Part shown: positions 1-7,807 of the stretch, piece after piece
Layout of the letters: every line of letters begins with the position of its first letter
How positions within the stretch are numbered: the stretch's first letter is position 1
Assembly: GCA_016196035.1 (NCBI GenBank)
Contig: JACPYM010000024.1
Location: 1-64,000 of the forward strand
Length of the DNA: 64,000 nucleotides
Direction: 5' to 3'
From: Acidobacteriota bacterium
GTDB taxonomy: Bacteria > Acidobacteriota > Blastocatellia > RBC074
Translations under genes and position numbers: made by a program
Notes under the pieces: generated by a model
Told to the model about the DNA's origin: nothing
Seen by the model: only the letters and a program-made list of their open reading frames with translations
Databases searched by the model: none

Positions 1-1616
1 CCGGGGTCGTTCTCCCAAACCACAGGCGTGCGTTGCACCCAAGTTTTCAGTTCAGTCTGGATGGCCGTATCACCGACCTTGCGCTCGATCTTCTCGACTT
101 TGCCATTTTCCCATTTCAGATTGCCCGTGCCTTGCGAGCCATAACCCGTGCAGCGGCGATATTCGGCATTGATGGCTTTGAAATAATGCTTTTCCCAGAG
201 CAACAGTGGGCCAGTGGCAGAACCTTGGTGCGCTTCAACAGTAGCCCCGCTGTATTTCCAGACAACATCTACGTTCGTGCCATCCGTCAGAATGCGGCGC
301 TCCCTGACCGGGCCAGGAATTTCAGCCCCAAATGGCGAGGGCACATTCTCACACCAAAAATTCAATGGCTCGAAATCGTAATCAATCTGTGATTTTCCTC
401 CATCGGGATAAACGATCTCAGCCAGTTCTGCATAGATATTATATCGAAAGCGAAAACCGCGCCCATCCGGGAAATTGAGTTGTGTCGGGGCTAATAAATC
501 GTCAATCAAGATTGGCGCTTCGCCATGTGTAAATAGGTCGGTGTGTGGCTGTGGTTGCGTATGTTCAATTATCCCTGTCGTGGTACCGTCCATGTATTTG
601 TAATAGTCGCCGGAATAGATTGGCCTTTGAACATTATGATAATCGGCACGTAAATTAATTGGGTTGTTCCCACTTTCCACCATGTGTCCTGTCACCACAC
701 TAATCGTTCGATCTGCCACACCTTGATAGCCTTTGATAGTGACTGACGCTCCACTTGTTCCACCTTGCAAAATGTATTGCCGCCCTAGTTGATCAGTGTA
801 AGTTACGGCTCCGTCACTGGGCGTGTTGTAGGCAATACTGATCCGGTTGCCATTGCGATCAATAATCTCGGTACATCTTCCGTTGTCCATCCTGAATTTG
901 GTTCCATCGGCCAAAAGCACCCAGCCAGTCAGTTGTCCGTTTACCACACCATTAGCAGCGTCGGTAATATAAGTGATGGCCGAGCCATCCACGCTGCGCC
1001 AGACCTTACCTCGGTCACGATCATTACCACTGAACCCACAACCAATGCTTGTTGCATAGGGTGCTCCCTTTGTTTCGACATCTCGTAACTCAATCTCCGA
1101 GCCATCCGGCATCAATAACCAAATCCTGGTGAATACAAAGCCAGCACAACTAAAGACATCCGATTCCAGCTTCTTCCATTTAATGGCTGGCCCTTTTGAG
1201 ATAAACCAGCCACTGCCAAGCATAATCACATTCGGAGTCGTGCCAATGGCGAGCAAATTGTTTGGTTGAAAGTGTTCGATAACGACTGGAGGCTGACCTG
1301 ACACTGGGCCAACAAAGGTTTCGTGATAACTCGACCAGACTTTACCGCGATAAGAGAGCGCGATGGGGAAAGCCGCGCCACCGCGTCCGCCAACAGTCAC
1401 CAGCGGAATCTGCACGTTAAAATTGCCGTTCGCCAAATTGACAGTCTCGATCTTGTCAGGCGCGTAAGAAGAAGTGTTTAACACCCCAGCTTTAGCCGCC
1501 GCCGGTGTGCCGCGATCATAGGCACTCTGAGCTAAAGACACATCGAAAGAAAACAGGATAACCAGTGCCGGGAACAGGTAATTCGCAGCTTTCATAAATG
1601 GCATGATTTTGTGCAT
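1..1616 (-). CDS. RHS/YD-repeat-like secreted protein, 3' end outside window
   Basis: An open frame without stops runs from an ATG at 1616 off the left edge (538 codons visible). The start is preceded by GGAAAGGA at good spacing. Residues 1-29 are a signal peptide (basic start, hydrophobic core, cleavage near SLAQ). The mature part begins with the typical RHS opening 'APDKIETVNLANGNFNVQIP', and residues about 245-258 (EIIDRNGNRISIAYN) and 382-410 (PDGRGFRFRYN, then AEIVYPDGG) are YD/RHS-type strand motifs. RHS proteins are large exported shells that often carry a variable C-terminal toxin; that part is outside the window, so the effector type is unknown. The 1682-2134 gene lies 65 bp upstream on the same strand and may be co-transcribed. 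I am fairly sure of the family and cannot judge total length. Confidence 0.72.
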   Translation of the reverse strand, partial: MHKIMPFMKAANYLFPALVILFSFDVSLAQSAYDRGTPAAAKAGVLNTSSYAPDKIETVNLANGNFNVQIPLVTVGGRGGAAFPIALSYRGKVWSSYHETFVGPVSGQPPVVIEHFQPNNLLAIGTTPNVIMLGSGWFISKGPAIKWKKLESDVFSCAGFVFTRIWLLMPDGSEIELRDVETKGAPYATSIGCGFSGNDRDRGKVWRSVDGSAITYITDAANGVVNGQLTGWVLLADGTKFRMDNGRCTEIIDRNGNRISIAYNTPSDGAVTYTDQLGRQYILQGGTSGASVTIKGYQGVADRTISVVTGHMVESGNNPINLRADYHNVQRPIYSGDYYKYMDGTTTGIIEHTQPQPHTDLFTHGEAPILIDDLLAPTQLNFPDGRGFRFRYNIYAELAEIVYPDGGKSQIDYDFEPLNFWCENVPSPFGAEIPGPVRERRILTDGTNVDVVWKYSGATVEAHQGSATGPLLLWEKHYFKAINAEYRRCTGYGSQGTGNLKWENGKVEKIERKVGDTAIQTELKTWVQRTPVVWENDP

Positions 1617-1681
1617 GGCAATTTTTCCTTTCCAAATAAGCCCGCTTAAACGTCCGGCAAACGATGAGTCCGAAGGGGTGG

Positions 1682-2134
1682 TTAGCGTGCGACAACAATT
1701 AAGCGTCCTTTGAGTTGCGGTAACACGGCAGAGAAATACACGTATTCGCCCGGTTGCAAAACCACTTCCTGGCTGGCGCGTTTTGCTTTGTTGACCGTCC
1801 GAATGCTCGCCTGCGGCGTGTTGGCCTGGTTCTGATTAAGGCGTTCAACCAAAAGCTCAATATCACCACCGGTCTCGTTCTCTGCGCGCAGCAAAGCTCT
1901 GCCCGGCCTGGCATAAATCAAATCCGGCATGATTTCATTTCTGTGTACCCAGACCTGGAAAAACTGGCTTGGCCCTTGTGGTTGTGCCTGAGGTTTTGAC
2001 GGCAAGGACGTAACAGGAGTTCGCTTCGGTAAAACCCAACTGCGCGTGCTCAAAGTTAGCGCAGCGGCCACAACGCTCGTGCAGACAATCGCCGCACCTA
2101 ACATGAAAACGGATGAGGACCTGGATTTAGGCAT
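1682..2134 (-). CDS. Small membrane-anchored hypothetical protein
   Basis: 150 aa. Residues 10-30 form one hydrophobic segment (signal anchor or uncleaved signal), followed by a Pro/Gln-rich linker to about residue 58 and a compact C-terminal domain with alternating hydrophobic strands that ends LKGRLIVVAR. The run VVLQPGEYVYF near residue 125 resembles the strand-turn seen in cupredoxin-like and other beta-sandwich folds, but no copper ligands (His/Cys/Met set) are visible, so no function is proposed. It lies directly upstream of the RHS-like gene on the same strand, so a role alongside that exported protein is possible but unproven. Confidence 0.6.
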   Translation of the reverse strand: MPKSRSSSVFMLGAAIVCTSVVAAALTLSTRSWVLPKRTPVTSLPSKPQAQPQGPSQFFQVWVHRNEIMPDLIYARPGRALLRAENETGGDIELLVERLNQNQANTPQASIRTVNKAKRASQEVVLQPGEYVYFSAVLPQLKGRLIVVAR

Positions 2135-2405
2135 ATAAGGTGTACCTCCGTTGATGCGTTCAACAAAGCATTTAGACTGCTTAACTGTTAGTGTCCCAAA
2201 TGTTGCGGATGACTTCTATCACTGTTTCAGCAAAATACCTTGCGCGTCTCGCGCCAACCACGCGTACTGCGTCAAATGCGCGAAATGCGTGTTCATTCTT
2301 TTTCCCGCAATCAAACACACCTCTTCCCACCCACCACAGTCAGCATCTGCTGCGGGCGTCTACCATCATCTTCCTGTCGTCATTCAAGCAGGCAGCCGCG
2401 TCAGA

Positions 2406-2708
2406 TCACTCGCGCTGCTGGGCGCACCGTTGTAGGTACGCCGCAACCGAAGGCGCGTCTACGTGATACTTTTTGCCGACCTTGACGGCGGCGATCAGAC
2501 CGTTGCTGATCCAGTCTTGCACGGTACGTTGGGCGATGCCGTATTGGGTGGCGATGTCTGCCGTGCTGAAAAAACGCTGCTGGCGTTGCCGGGGCGGGAG
2601 CGCGCAATAAACCGTTATGAGGTCTGTGGGTGTGGCTTCAGGCTTGCAGGGGGGGGGCAAAGATGATTGCGTGGAGAGAAGTGGTGCGTGGGTTTGCTGA
2701 ACGATCAT
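2406..2708 (-). CDS. Excisionase/MerR-type helix-turn-helix DNA-binding protein
   Basis: 100 aa. The start at 2708 is chosen because GGAGGAG lies seven bases upstream; the frame stays open further upstream but has no such site. Residues 1-45 are a Pro/Gln-rich unstructured part. Residues about 46-95 are a winged helix-turn-helix of the excisionase (HTH_17) kind: FFSTADIATQYGIAQRTVQD, then WISNGLIAAVKVGKKYHVD, with the usual Trp before the turn and a final helix (VAAYLQRC). Such domains bind DNA as small regulators or recombination directionality factors. No integrase or phage gene is near it, so a chromosomal regulator is the safer reading. It is divergent from the HAD gene. Confidence 0.72.
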   Translation of the reverse strand: MIVQQTHAPLLSTQSSLPPPCKPEATPTDLITVYCALPPRQRQQRFFSTADIATQYGIAQRTVQDWISNGLIAAVKVGKKYHVDAPSVAAYLQRCAQQRE

Positions 2709-2912
2709 CGGGAAACTCCTCCGGACGAAAAGCTGGGCTGTCTTTTGCGGGGCCGACAGGGCAAGCTGTCGGCCTTTGGGTGTAACGAACGCCGGATTGC
2801 CGTTATCCGGCGCGGAATAACGGGTTGATTGAATCACGCGTGGTGCGTTGGCTTGGGTCTGGCGGAATGCAATCAACCGGCGCAACCTTAAACCAGGAGC
2901 TACGAACAGACA

Positions 2913-3635
2913 ATGGATGCGCGCGTTCAGCAAATTAAGAACCAGCGCTTGCCAAACGCCCCCTGGCGCGCGGTGCTCTTCGATTTCAACGGCGTCATCA
3001 TTGACGATGAGCCATTGCATTTGGAATTGATTCAGCGCGTTTTGGGTGAAGAGGGCGTGCGCCTCAGCAAGGCCGAGTGCCGCAACAAATGCCTGGGCGT
3101 GCCCGACCGCGCCGGGTTTAAGGCGCTATTACACGAAGCTGGTCGTCAGGTAACCGAGGCTGCAGTAACAGCGCTGATTGCTCGCAAAGCAGATTACTAC
3201 CTGCAAGCTATCCGTGAACGCGATTTGTTGTTTCCCGGTGTGGGGGCGTTGGTGCAACGGCTGGCGGCGCAGTTTCCGCTGGCGCTGGTTTCGGGCGCGT
3301 TGCGGCCAGAGGTGGATTTCACGCTCGGACGTGCTGGTTTGCATGAGCATTTCAACGTCATCGTAACGGCGGAAGATGTGAGCGCAGGCAAGCCGCATCC
3401 GGCTGGCTTCCTGAAAGCGCTGGCATGTTTGAACGAAACACAGCCGCAGCTTATTCAACCACACGAATGCCTGGTGATCGAAGACTCGATTGCGGGTGTG
3501 GAAGCGGCCAAACGGGCGGGGATGTTTTGTGTGGCCGTCACCAACAGCTTTGCGGCTGAGGCATTGCAAGAGGCCGACTTGGTGGTGGCGAACCTGGCTG
3601 AGCGCGAGTTCGAACAATGCCTCATCAGTAATTAA
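2913..3635 (+). CDS. HAD-superfamily hydrolase (beta-PGM/phosphatase-like) with Asn in motif I
   Basis: 240 aa, full length for a subfamily I HAD. Motif I is FDFNGVIIDDEP (nucleophile Asp24), motif II Ser127 (LVSGAL), motif III Lys160 (GKPHP) and motif IV Glu190-Asp191 (VIEDSIAG). A helical cap lies between residues about 36 and 105. The second acidic residue of the usual DxD motif, the general acid/base for phosphate-ester hydrolysis, is Asn26 here. The rest of the active site is intact. Substrate is unknown; relatives act on sugar phosphates or phosphoglycolate. Its stop overlaps the convergent DUF433 gene by 11 bp. Confidence 0.85.
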   Translation: MDARVQQIKNQRLPNAPWRAVLFDFNGVIIDDEPLHLELIQRVLGEEGVRLSKAECRNKCLGVPDRAGFKALLHEAGRQVTEAAVTALIARKADYYLQAIRERDLLFPGVGALVQRLAAQFPLALVSGALRPEVDFTLGRAGLHEHFNVIVTAEDVSAGKPHPAGFLKALACLNETQPQLIQPHECLVIEDSIAGVEAAKRAGMFCVAVTNSFAAEALQEADLVVANLAEREFEQCLISN

Positions 3636-3924
3636 CCCGCGTGCCGATCAGGCCGTCTTCCAACGCTTCTTTGAGCAAATCCAAAGCGCCGATGGTCTTT
3701 TCACGGTCTACGGTGGGGTAATCTTTGAGGAAATCGTCGAGCGTTTCACCGGTCGCCATGTAATCGAGCAAAACGCTCACGGGCACACGACTAAGCCCGA
3801 TGACGGGCGTGCCGCCTTGGCGTTCTGGATTGATCGTAATGGCAGGAGCATCAGGGGCATGGCTGCGAATCGCTTCGATTTCGCGTTGCAAATCGGGATT
3901 GAGTTGAACAACCGCTGTTGGCAT
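3625..3924 (-). CDS. DUF433 domain protein (antitoxin-like)
   Basis: 99 aa. The start at 3924 is fixed by GGAGGTGA seven bases upstream; an earlier in-frame ATG at 3957 lacks such a site. Residues about 28-90 match the DUF433 pattern: ITINPERQGGTPVIGLSRVP, then VSVLLDYMATGETLDDFLKDYP and a final helix that starts EKTIGALDLLKEALED. DUF433 proteins are small winged-helix-like proteins often paired with PIN-domain toxins (known for the family). No PIN partner is adjacent here, so this copy is an orphan. It is convergent with the HAD gene. Confidence 0.75.
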   Translation of the reverse strand: MPTAVVQLNPDLQREIEAIRSHAPDAPAITINPERQGGTPVIGLSRVPVSVLLDYMATGETLDDFLKDYPTVDREKTIGALDLLKEALEDGLIGTRVNY

Positions 3925-3974
3925 AACGTCACCTCCGCGCAGGAGTTTATCACACAAGAGTGTCGCGCTTAGGT

Positions 3975-5789
3975 TTACAAAACCTTGATCGCCACAAGCG
4001 TCAGATCGTCTTGCAACTCTTCGCTGCCAGTGAAGTCGCGCACCTGTTTGACAGCGGCATCAACGATTACCGAAGCCTTCTGATGCCGGTTGGCGACGAG
4101 GAAATCCACCAGCCGTTGCTCGCCGAATTCGTGGCGGTCGTGGCGGCGCGCTTCATTCAAACCGTCGGTGAAAAAGAAAAGCAGGTCGCCTTTTTCCAGT
4201 TGCAGCGTTTCGGTTTTGTATTGCTGTTTGTCAAAGACGCCGACCAGCAGGCCGCCGACTTTGAGCGGCTTCCATTTGCCAGAGGCGCGCACCAGATAGG
4301 GCGGATTGTGGCCGGCATTGCAGTATTGAAAGGTCTTTTCCTCAATGTCGAGCACGCCGTAAATCAGCGTCAGCAAGAGATTGCCTTTGAGGTCGCGGTG
4401 CAGGCGCGTGTTGGCGTCGCGCAAGACGCGCGAGGGGCCGCCGCCCCGCCGGGCGGCGCTGCGCAAATGGCTGCGCGAGGCGGCCATGCCCATCGCGGCG
4501 CGCACGCCTTTGCCTGCGACATCGCCGAGCAGGATGCCGATGCGGGTGTCGGTCAGCGGGATGTAATCGTAAAAATCGCCGCTCAGGTTCAAGGCCGGTT
4601 CCAGCCGCGCGGCAATTTCAAAGCCTTTCAAATTCAGCGGATCAGGAATCATCGCGCGTTGCACATCGCGCGCCATCAGCATTTCGTTTTCCAGGCTCTT
4701 CTCGTGGGCGACGTGCTGGGCGTAAAGCTTGGCGTTGACCAACGCGATGGCGAGCGGGTTGGCGATGTTTTCCAGAATGCGGGCCTGGTATTCGTTAAAG
4801 GCGCCGGTGCGGCTGTGTTCGAGCGCGACGACGCCGATGACTTTCTCTTCGTAAATCAGCGGCACGGCGATTTCGGAACGCTGCCCTTGATCGCGCCAAA
4901 GATCAGTCACGAAATAATCGGGATCGCGCAGCACGTCGCAAACGATCTGCGTGCGGCGTTCACGCACGGCGCGCCCAACGACACCTTGTGCCAGTGGCGA
5001 ACGGCTGGCGCGCTCGCGTTTCGGCACGCCGTAACCGTATTCGACATGCCAGACAAATTCCTGGCGCTCTTCGTCAATCAGGCCGACCAACAAAAATTCG
5101 TAGTTGATGACGCGATCCAGAAGCGGCGCGATGGATTTCAGCAAGCGATCCAGATCGAGGATCGAAGTAATCTCGTGGCCGATTTCGATCAACGTGCGCA
5201 ATTCGCGCGTGCGCTGGCGCAATTCGTCATAGACGCGCGCGTGTTCCAGGGCGATGGCAAGGTGATTGCCCAGCACGCCCAAGACGCGTTCGTGTTCGCG
5301 CGTGAAATAGTCGGGTTCGGCGCTCTCGATAGTCAGCACGCCGACGATTTTGCTTTCGCGCGCGACGGTCAGCGGGACGGCAATTTCAGAGCGCGGCACA
5401 TCATCGCCGTCAATGGCGACCTGCAAATAACGGGCGTCGCGTTGCACATCGCCGACGTTGATGGTTTGGCCTTCGCGCCAGGCGGCAGAGGCGATGCTGC
5501 GGTCAAAGGGAATGACCTGATAACGCTCGACGGCGTCGGGGTGATAGCCGATGGCCTTTTTCCAAACCAGCCCGCCGCGCACTTCGTCCACCAAAAAGAG
5601 GTTGAAAAATTTGTAGTCAATGACTTCTTTCAAGCGCTGCGCCACGCGTTCGATCAAATCATCGAGATCGAGGATCGAGATGAATTCGATGCTCAACTCC
5701 TTGATGAGTTGTTGCAGGCGTTGGGCGGAACTGGCGTCGTCTGTGCCGGAGGCGGTCGGTTCAATGGTTGCGTACATGTCAGTGGACAT
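3975..5789 (-). CDS. GAF-GAF-SpoIIE serine phosphatase (RsbU-like)
   Basis: 604 aa. Two GAF sensor domains (about residues 25-180 and 195-355) are joined by helical linkers that share the phrase SILDLDDLIERVA / SILDLDRLLKSIA, so the sensor was duplicated. The C-terminal PP2C/SpoIIE phosphatase (about 370-604) has the metal-binding acids in SGDFYDY, LLGDVAGKGVRAA, FFFTDGLNEAR and DDLTLVAIK. Family members dephosphorylate anti-anti-sigma proteins in partner-switching pathways, with ligand or redox input through GAF. No RsbV/RsbW genes are in the window, so the target is unknown. No membrane segment is present, so it should be cytosolic. The peroxiredoxin gene is 30 bp upstream on the same strand, which may link the phosphatase to oxidative stress (inference). 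Confidence 0.9.
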   Translation of the reverse strand: MSTDMYATIEPTASGTDDASSAQRLQQLIKELSIEFISILDLDDLIERVAQRLKEVIDYKFFNLFLVDEVRGGLVWKKAIGYHPDAVERYQVIPFDRSIASAAWREGQTINVGDVQRDARYLQVAIDGDDVPRSEIAVPLTVARESKIVGVLTIESAEPDYFTREHERVLGVLGNHLAIALEHARVYDELRQRTRELRTLIEIGHEITSILDLDRLLKSIAPLLDRVINYEFLLVGLIDEERQEFVWHVEYGYGVPKRERASRSPLAQGVVGRAVRERRTQIVCDVLRDPDYFVTDLWRDQGQRSEIAVPLIYEEKVIGVVALEHSRTGAFNEYQARILENIANPLAIALVNAKLYAQHVAHEKSLENEMLMARDVQRAMIPDPLNLKGFEIAARLEPALNLSGDFYDYIPLTDTRIGILLGDVAGKGVRAAMGMAASRSHLRSAARRGGGPSRVLRDANTRLHRDLKGNLLLTLIYGVLDIEEKTFQYCNAGHNPPYLVRASGKWKPLKVGGLLVGVFDKQQYKTETLQLEKGDLLFFFTDGLNEARRHDRHEFGEQRLVDFLVANRHQKASVIVDAAVKQVRDFTGSEELQDDLTLVAIKVL

Positions 5790-5819
5790 AAAACTTGGAT
5801 GCGTGATGAGCCGCGCCGC

Positions 5820-6278
5820 TTATTGCATCACGGCGTTGATGGCCGCCAGCACTTCGTCATCGGTCGGGCGGAAGATGGGCAAAACGGTCTGGCGATAACG
5901 AATGACGCCCGCGCGATCAATGACGATGACGCCGCGTTTGGTGCCGAACAGGTTTTTCATGTCGTAAGCGCGCACGACACTGCCCTCGGCATCGGAAAGC
6001 AGCCGTAAGGGCAAGGCGTGGTGCGCGGCGAACCGCTCGTGCTTTTCGACCGAGTCGGTGTTGAGGCCGACGACTTCGGCGCCCGCCGCGCGATACCGTT
6101 CCCAGTTGTCGCGCACGCTGCACATCTGTTTGGTGCACACGGGCGTTTCATCCGCCGGATAAAACAGCAAGACAACGACTTTGCCGCGCTGGTCTTGCAA
6201 ACGCCAGCGCTGGCCGTGTTGATCGGGCAAATCAATCGGCGGCGCGGGCTGTCCTGTTTGTGCTCCGGTGTTGGTCAT
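5820..6278 (-). CDS. bcp: Peroxiredoxin, BCP/PrxQ type
   Basis: 152 aa, normal length for a thioredoxin-dependent thiol peroxidase. The peroxidatic site is FYPADETPVCTKQMC: Cys48 is the peroxidatic cysteine, preceded by the conserved Pro and Thr, and Cys53 five residues later is placed like the resolving cysteine of E. coli BCP. The thioredoxin fold strands VVVLLFYP and GVIVIDRAGVIRYR are clear. It reduces peroxides in the cytosol with thioredoxin. It is followed after 30 bp by the GAF-SpoIIE phosphatase, so the two may be one transcript. Confidence 0.92.
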   Translation of the reverse strand: MTNTGAQTGQPAPPIDLPDQHGQRWRLQDQRGKVVVLLFYPADETPVCTKQMCSVRDNWERYRAAGAEVVGLNTDSVEKHERFAAHHALPLRLLSDAEGSVVRAYDMKNLFGTKRGVIVIDRAGVIRYRQTVLPIFRPTDDEVLAAINAVMQ

Positions 6279-6325
6279 GACGGATCATTCGCTCTCTTTT
6301 TCGCTATTTTTGAGGATGCTAGTGC

Positions 6326-6585
6326 GAGACGGACTTTAGCTCAAATCCACGGCTAGCCTGGTACAGCAGACTGCCAGTCTGCTGTGGTCTCGGCAAAAGG
6401 GCGACTGGCAATGATTACAGCAGACTGGCAGTCTGCTGTGCCAGCATGCCATTGCACCCCACAGGTGCAGCGCCAAGCTGATGAAACAATCTGCTAGGCT
6501 TGGTCAAAACTGCGATTTCACCGGCTTAACCGTGGATTTAGGCTTTAGTCTGTCCGCCAGGATGAAACAGACTAAAGTCCGTCTC
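6326..6585. repeat. Nested fold-back element between bcp and the LolA-like gene
   Basis: Gap of 584 bp with no gene. GAGACGGACTTTAG (6326-6339) pairs with CTAAAGTCCGTCTC (6572-6585); inside it AAATCCACGG (from 6343) pairs with CCGTGGATTT (to 6539), and CTTTAGTCTGT / ACAGACTAAAG form a further 11-bp hairpin near 6543-6577. At 6364-6384 and 6418-6438 two copies of a 21-bp palindrome (arms CAGCAGACT / AGTCTGCTG around a 3-nt centre, GCC in one and GGC in the other) stand 33 bp apart. The whole folds on itself like a non-autonomous palindromic element. The remaining 6586-6862 probably holds the promoter of the next gene; no clear box was identified. Confidence 0.6.
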
Positions 6586-6862
6586 ACCCTCATCAAGTGA
6601 CTTCAAATCAAGTCACGCATTCTGCAATAGCAACCTTGATTTTGCCAGCGCCGGTTTCTGGCAGCTTTTTAACGCGGGAAATCCCTGCGCCGGATTGCAC
6701 GCTTTGTCTTTTTTGACGTTCCATGCCGAGACGTTTGCAGGCGCGGCTTGGGTTCCGGCCCGCACGCCAATGTGACGAAAGGCAACGCAACGCATATACT
6801 CTCCGTCAAAGGCCAGCTTTTTTTGACGGACTTACGCGGGATTCTGAAGGGAGATAATAGCG

Positions 6863-7807
6863 ATGAAACGATTTGTTTTGGCTTTGACCATAGTAATGGG
6901 CCTGGTTTGGCTGGCAGCGCGCGGCACGGCGCTGGCCCAGACACAAAGCAAACCGGCGGCGAATAAAGCGCTCACGCCGGACGAGGTCATCAAGCAATTC
7001 ACGCAACGGGAAAGCGAGTTGTTTGAGACCTGGAAAGATTACGCCTACAAACAGGAATCCCGGATGCAGGTGCTGGGACCGGCCAATACCGTGTCCGGCG
7101 AGTTTTACCAGGTTTCGGAATTTGTCTTTAACGATTCAGGCAAACGCATCGAACGCATTCTCAAAGCGCCGCCGTCCACGCTCGACCAAGCCGGTCTGAC
7201 GATGACCGCCGAAGACAAAAACGCGCTCGTCAATTTGCAGCCTTTCGCGCTGACGGCGCAAGAATTGCCGAACTACACCATCACCTATGTCGGCAAGGAA
7301 AAGGTGGATGACTTGAACGCGTATGTCTTCGATGTGATGCCCAAAGTGCTGGGCAATCAGAGCGAGTTGCGCCGGCTGAAATCGCAGAAGATCGAAGGCA
7401 AATACTTCCAGGGGCGCATCTGGGTGGATGACCAGGACCTGCAAGTCGTCAAATCGCAAGGCAAGGTCGTGCCCGAATTCAAACAACGCTTCCCGAAGTT
7501 CGAGACCTATCGCGAAAACATTGACGGGCGGTATTGGTTTCCGACCTACACCTACAGCGATGACACGCTGTATTTCGAGGAAGGCGGCTCGGCGCACGTG
7601 CGCATGGTGGTCAAATACAAAGACTATCGCCAGTTCCAATCTGACGTGAAAATCACCGGCGTCGAAGAGGTCAAAGACGAGCCGAAAGCCGAAGTCAATA
7701 AGGCCGGTGACAAGGCGACGGACAAAACAGGCAGCAAGCCTGCGGACAAAAAGGACGAAAAGAAACCGGAAGAGCCTGCGGCTAAACCGAAACGTCCGCG
7801 GCCTTAG
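6863..7807 (+). CDS. Exported LolA-like/outer-membrane lipoprotein-sorting-like protein
   Basis: 314 aa. GGGAG lies upstream of the ATG. Residues 1-26 are a signal peptide ending ALAQ. Residues about 35-260 form one beta-rich domain with YAYKQESRMQVLG, YVGKEKVDDLNAYVFDVMPK and GRIWVDDQDLQVVKSQGK, the kind of sequence found in lipoprotein-sorting-like beta-barrel halves that cup a lipid. The last 50 residues are Lys/Pro/Glu-rich and disordered. It should be periplasmic. A precise function is not claimed. The gene converges on the yfhO-like gene and the two coding regions overlap by 26 bp at their 3' ends. Confidence 0.7.
   Translation: MKRFVLALTIVMGLVWLAARGTALAQTQSKPAANKALTPDEVIKQFTQRESELFETWKDYAYKQESRMQVLGPANTVSGEFYQVSEFVFNDSGKRIERILKAPPSTLDQAGLTMTAEDKNALVNLQPFALTAQELPNYTITYVGKEKVDDLNAYVFDVMPKVLGNQSELRRLKSQKIEGKYFQGRIWVDDQDLQVVKSQGKVVPEFKQRFPKFETYRENIDGRYWFPTYTYSDDTLYFEEGGSAHVRMVVKYKDYRQFQSDVKITGVEEVKDEPKAEVNKAGDKATDKTGSKPADKKDEKKPEEPAAKPKRPRP

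Noticed and set aside
2406-2708. Prophage or integrative element marked by the excisionase-like gene
   Set aside because: No integrase, attachment duplication, structural phage gene or tRNA target is near it.
2406-3020. Longer version (204 aa) of the HTH protein
   Set aside because: The extra 104 residues lie antisense to the HAD gene start and lack a ribosome-binding site; GGAGGAG before 2708 gives a better start.
3960-6008. 682-codon open frame on the plus strand
   Set aside because: It is antisense to the GAF-SpoIIE phosphatase and the peroxiredoxin; its translation is low in recognisable domains and rich in Gln/Ala/Phe as expected for the mirror of a GC-rich gene.
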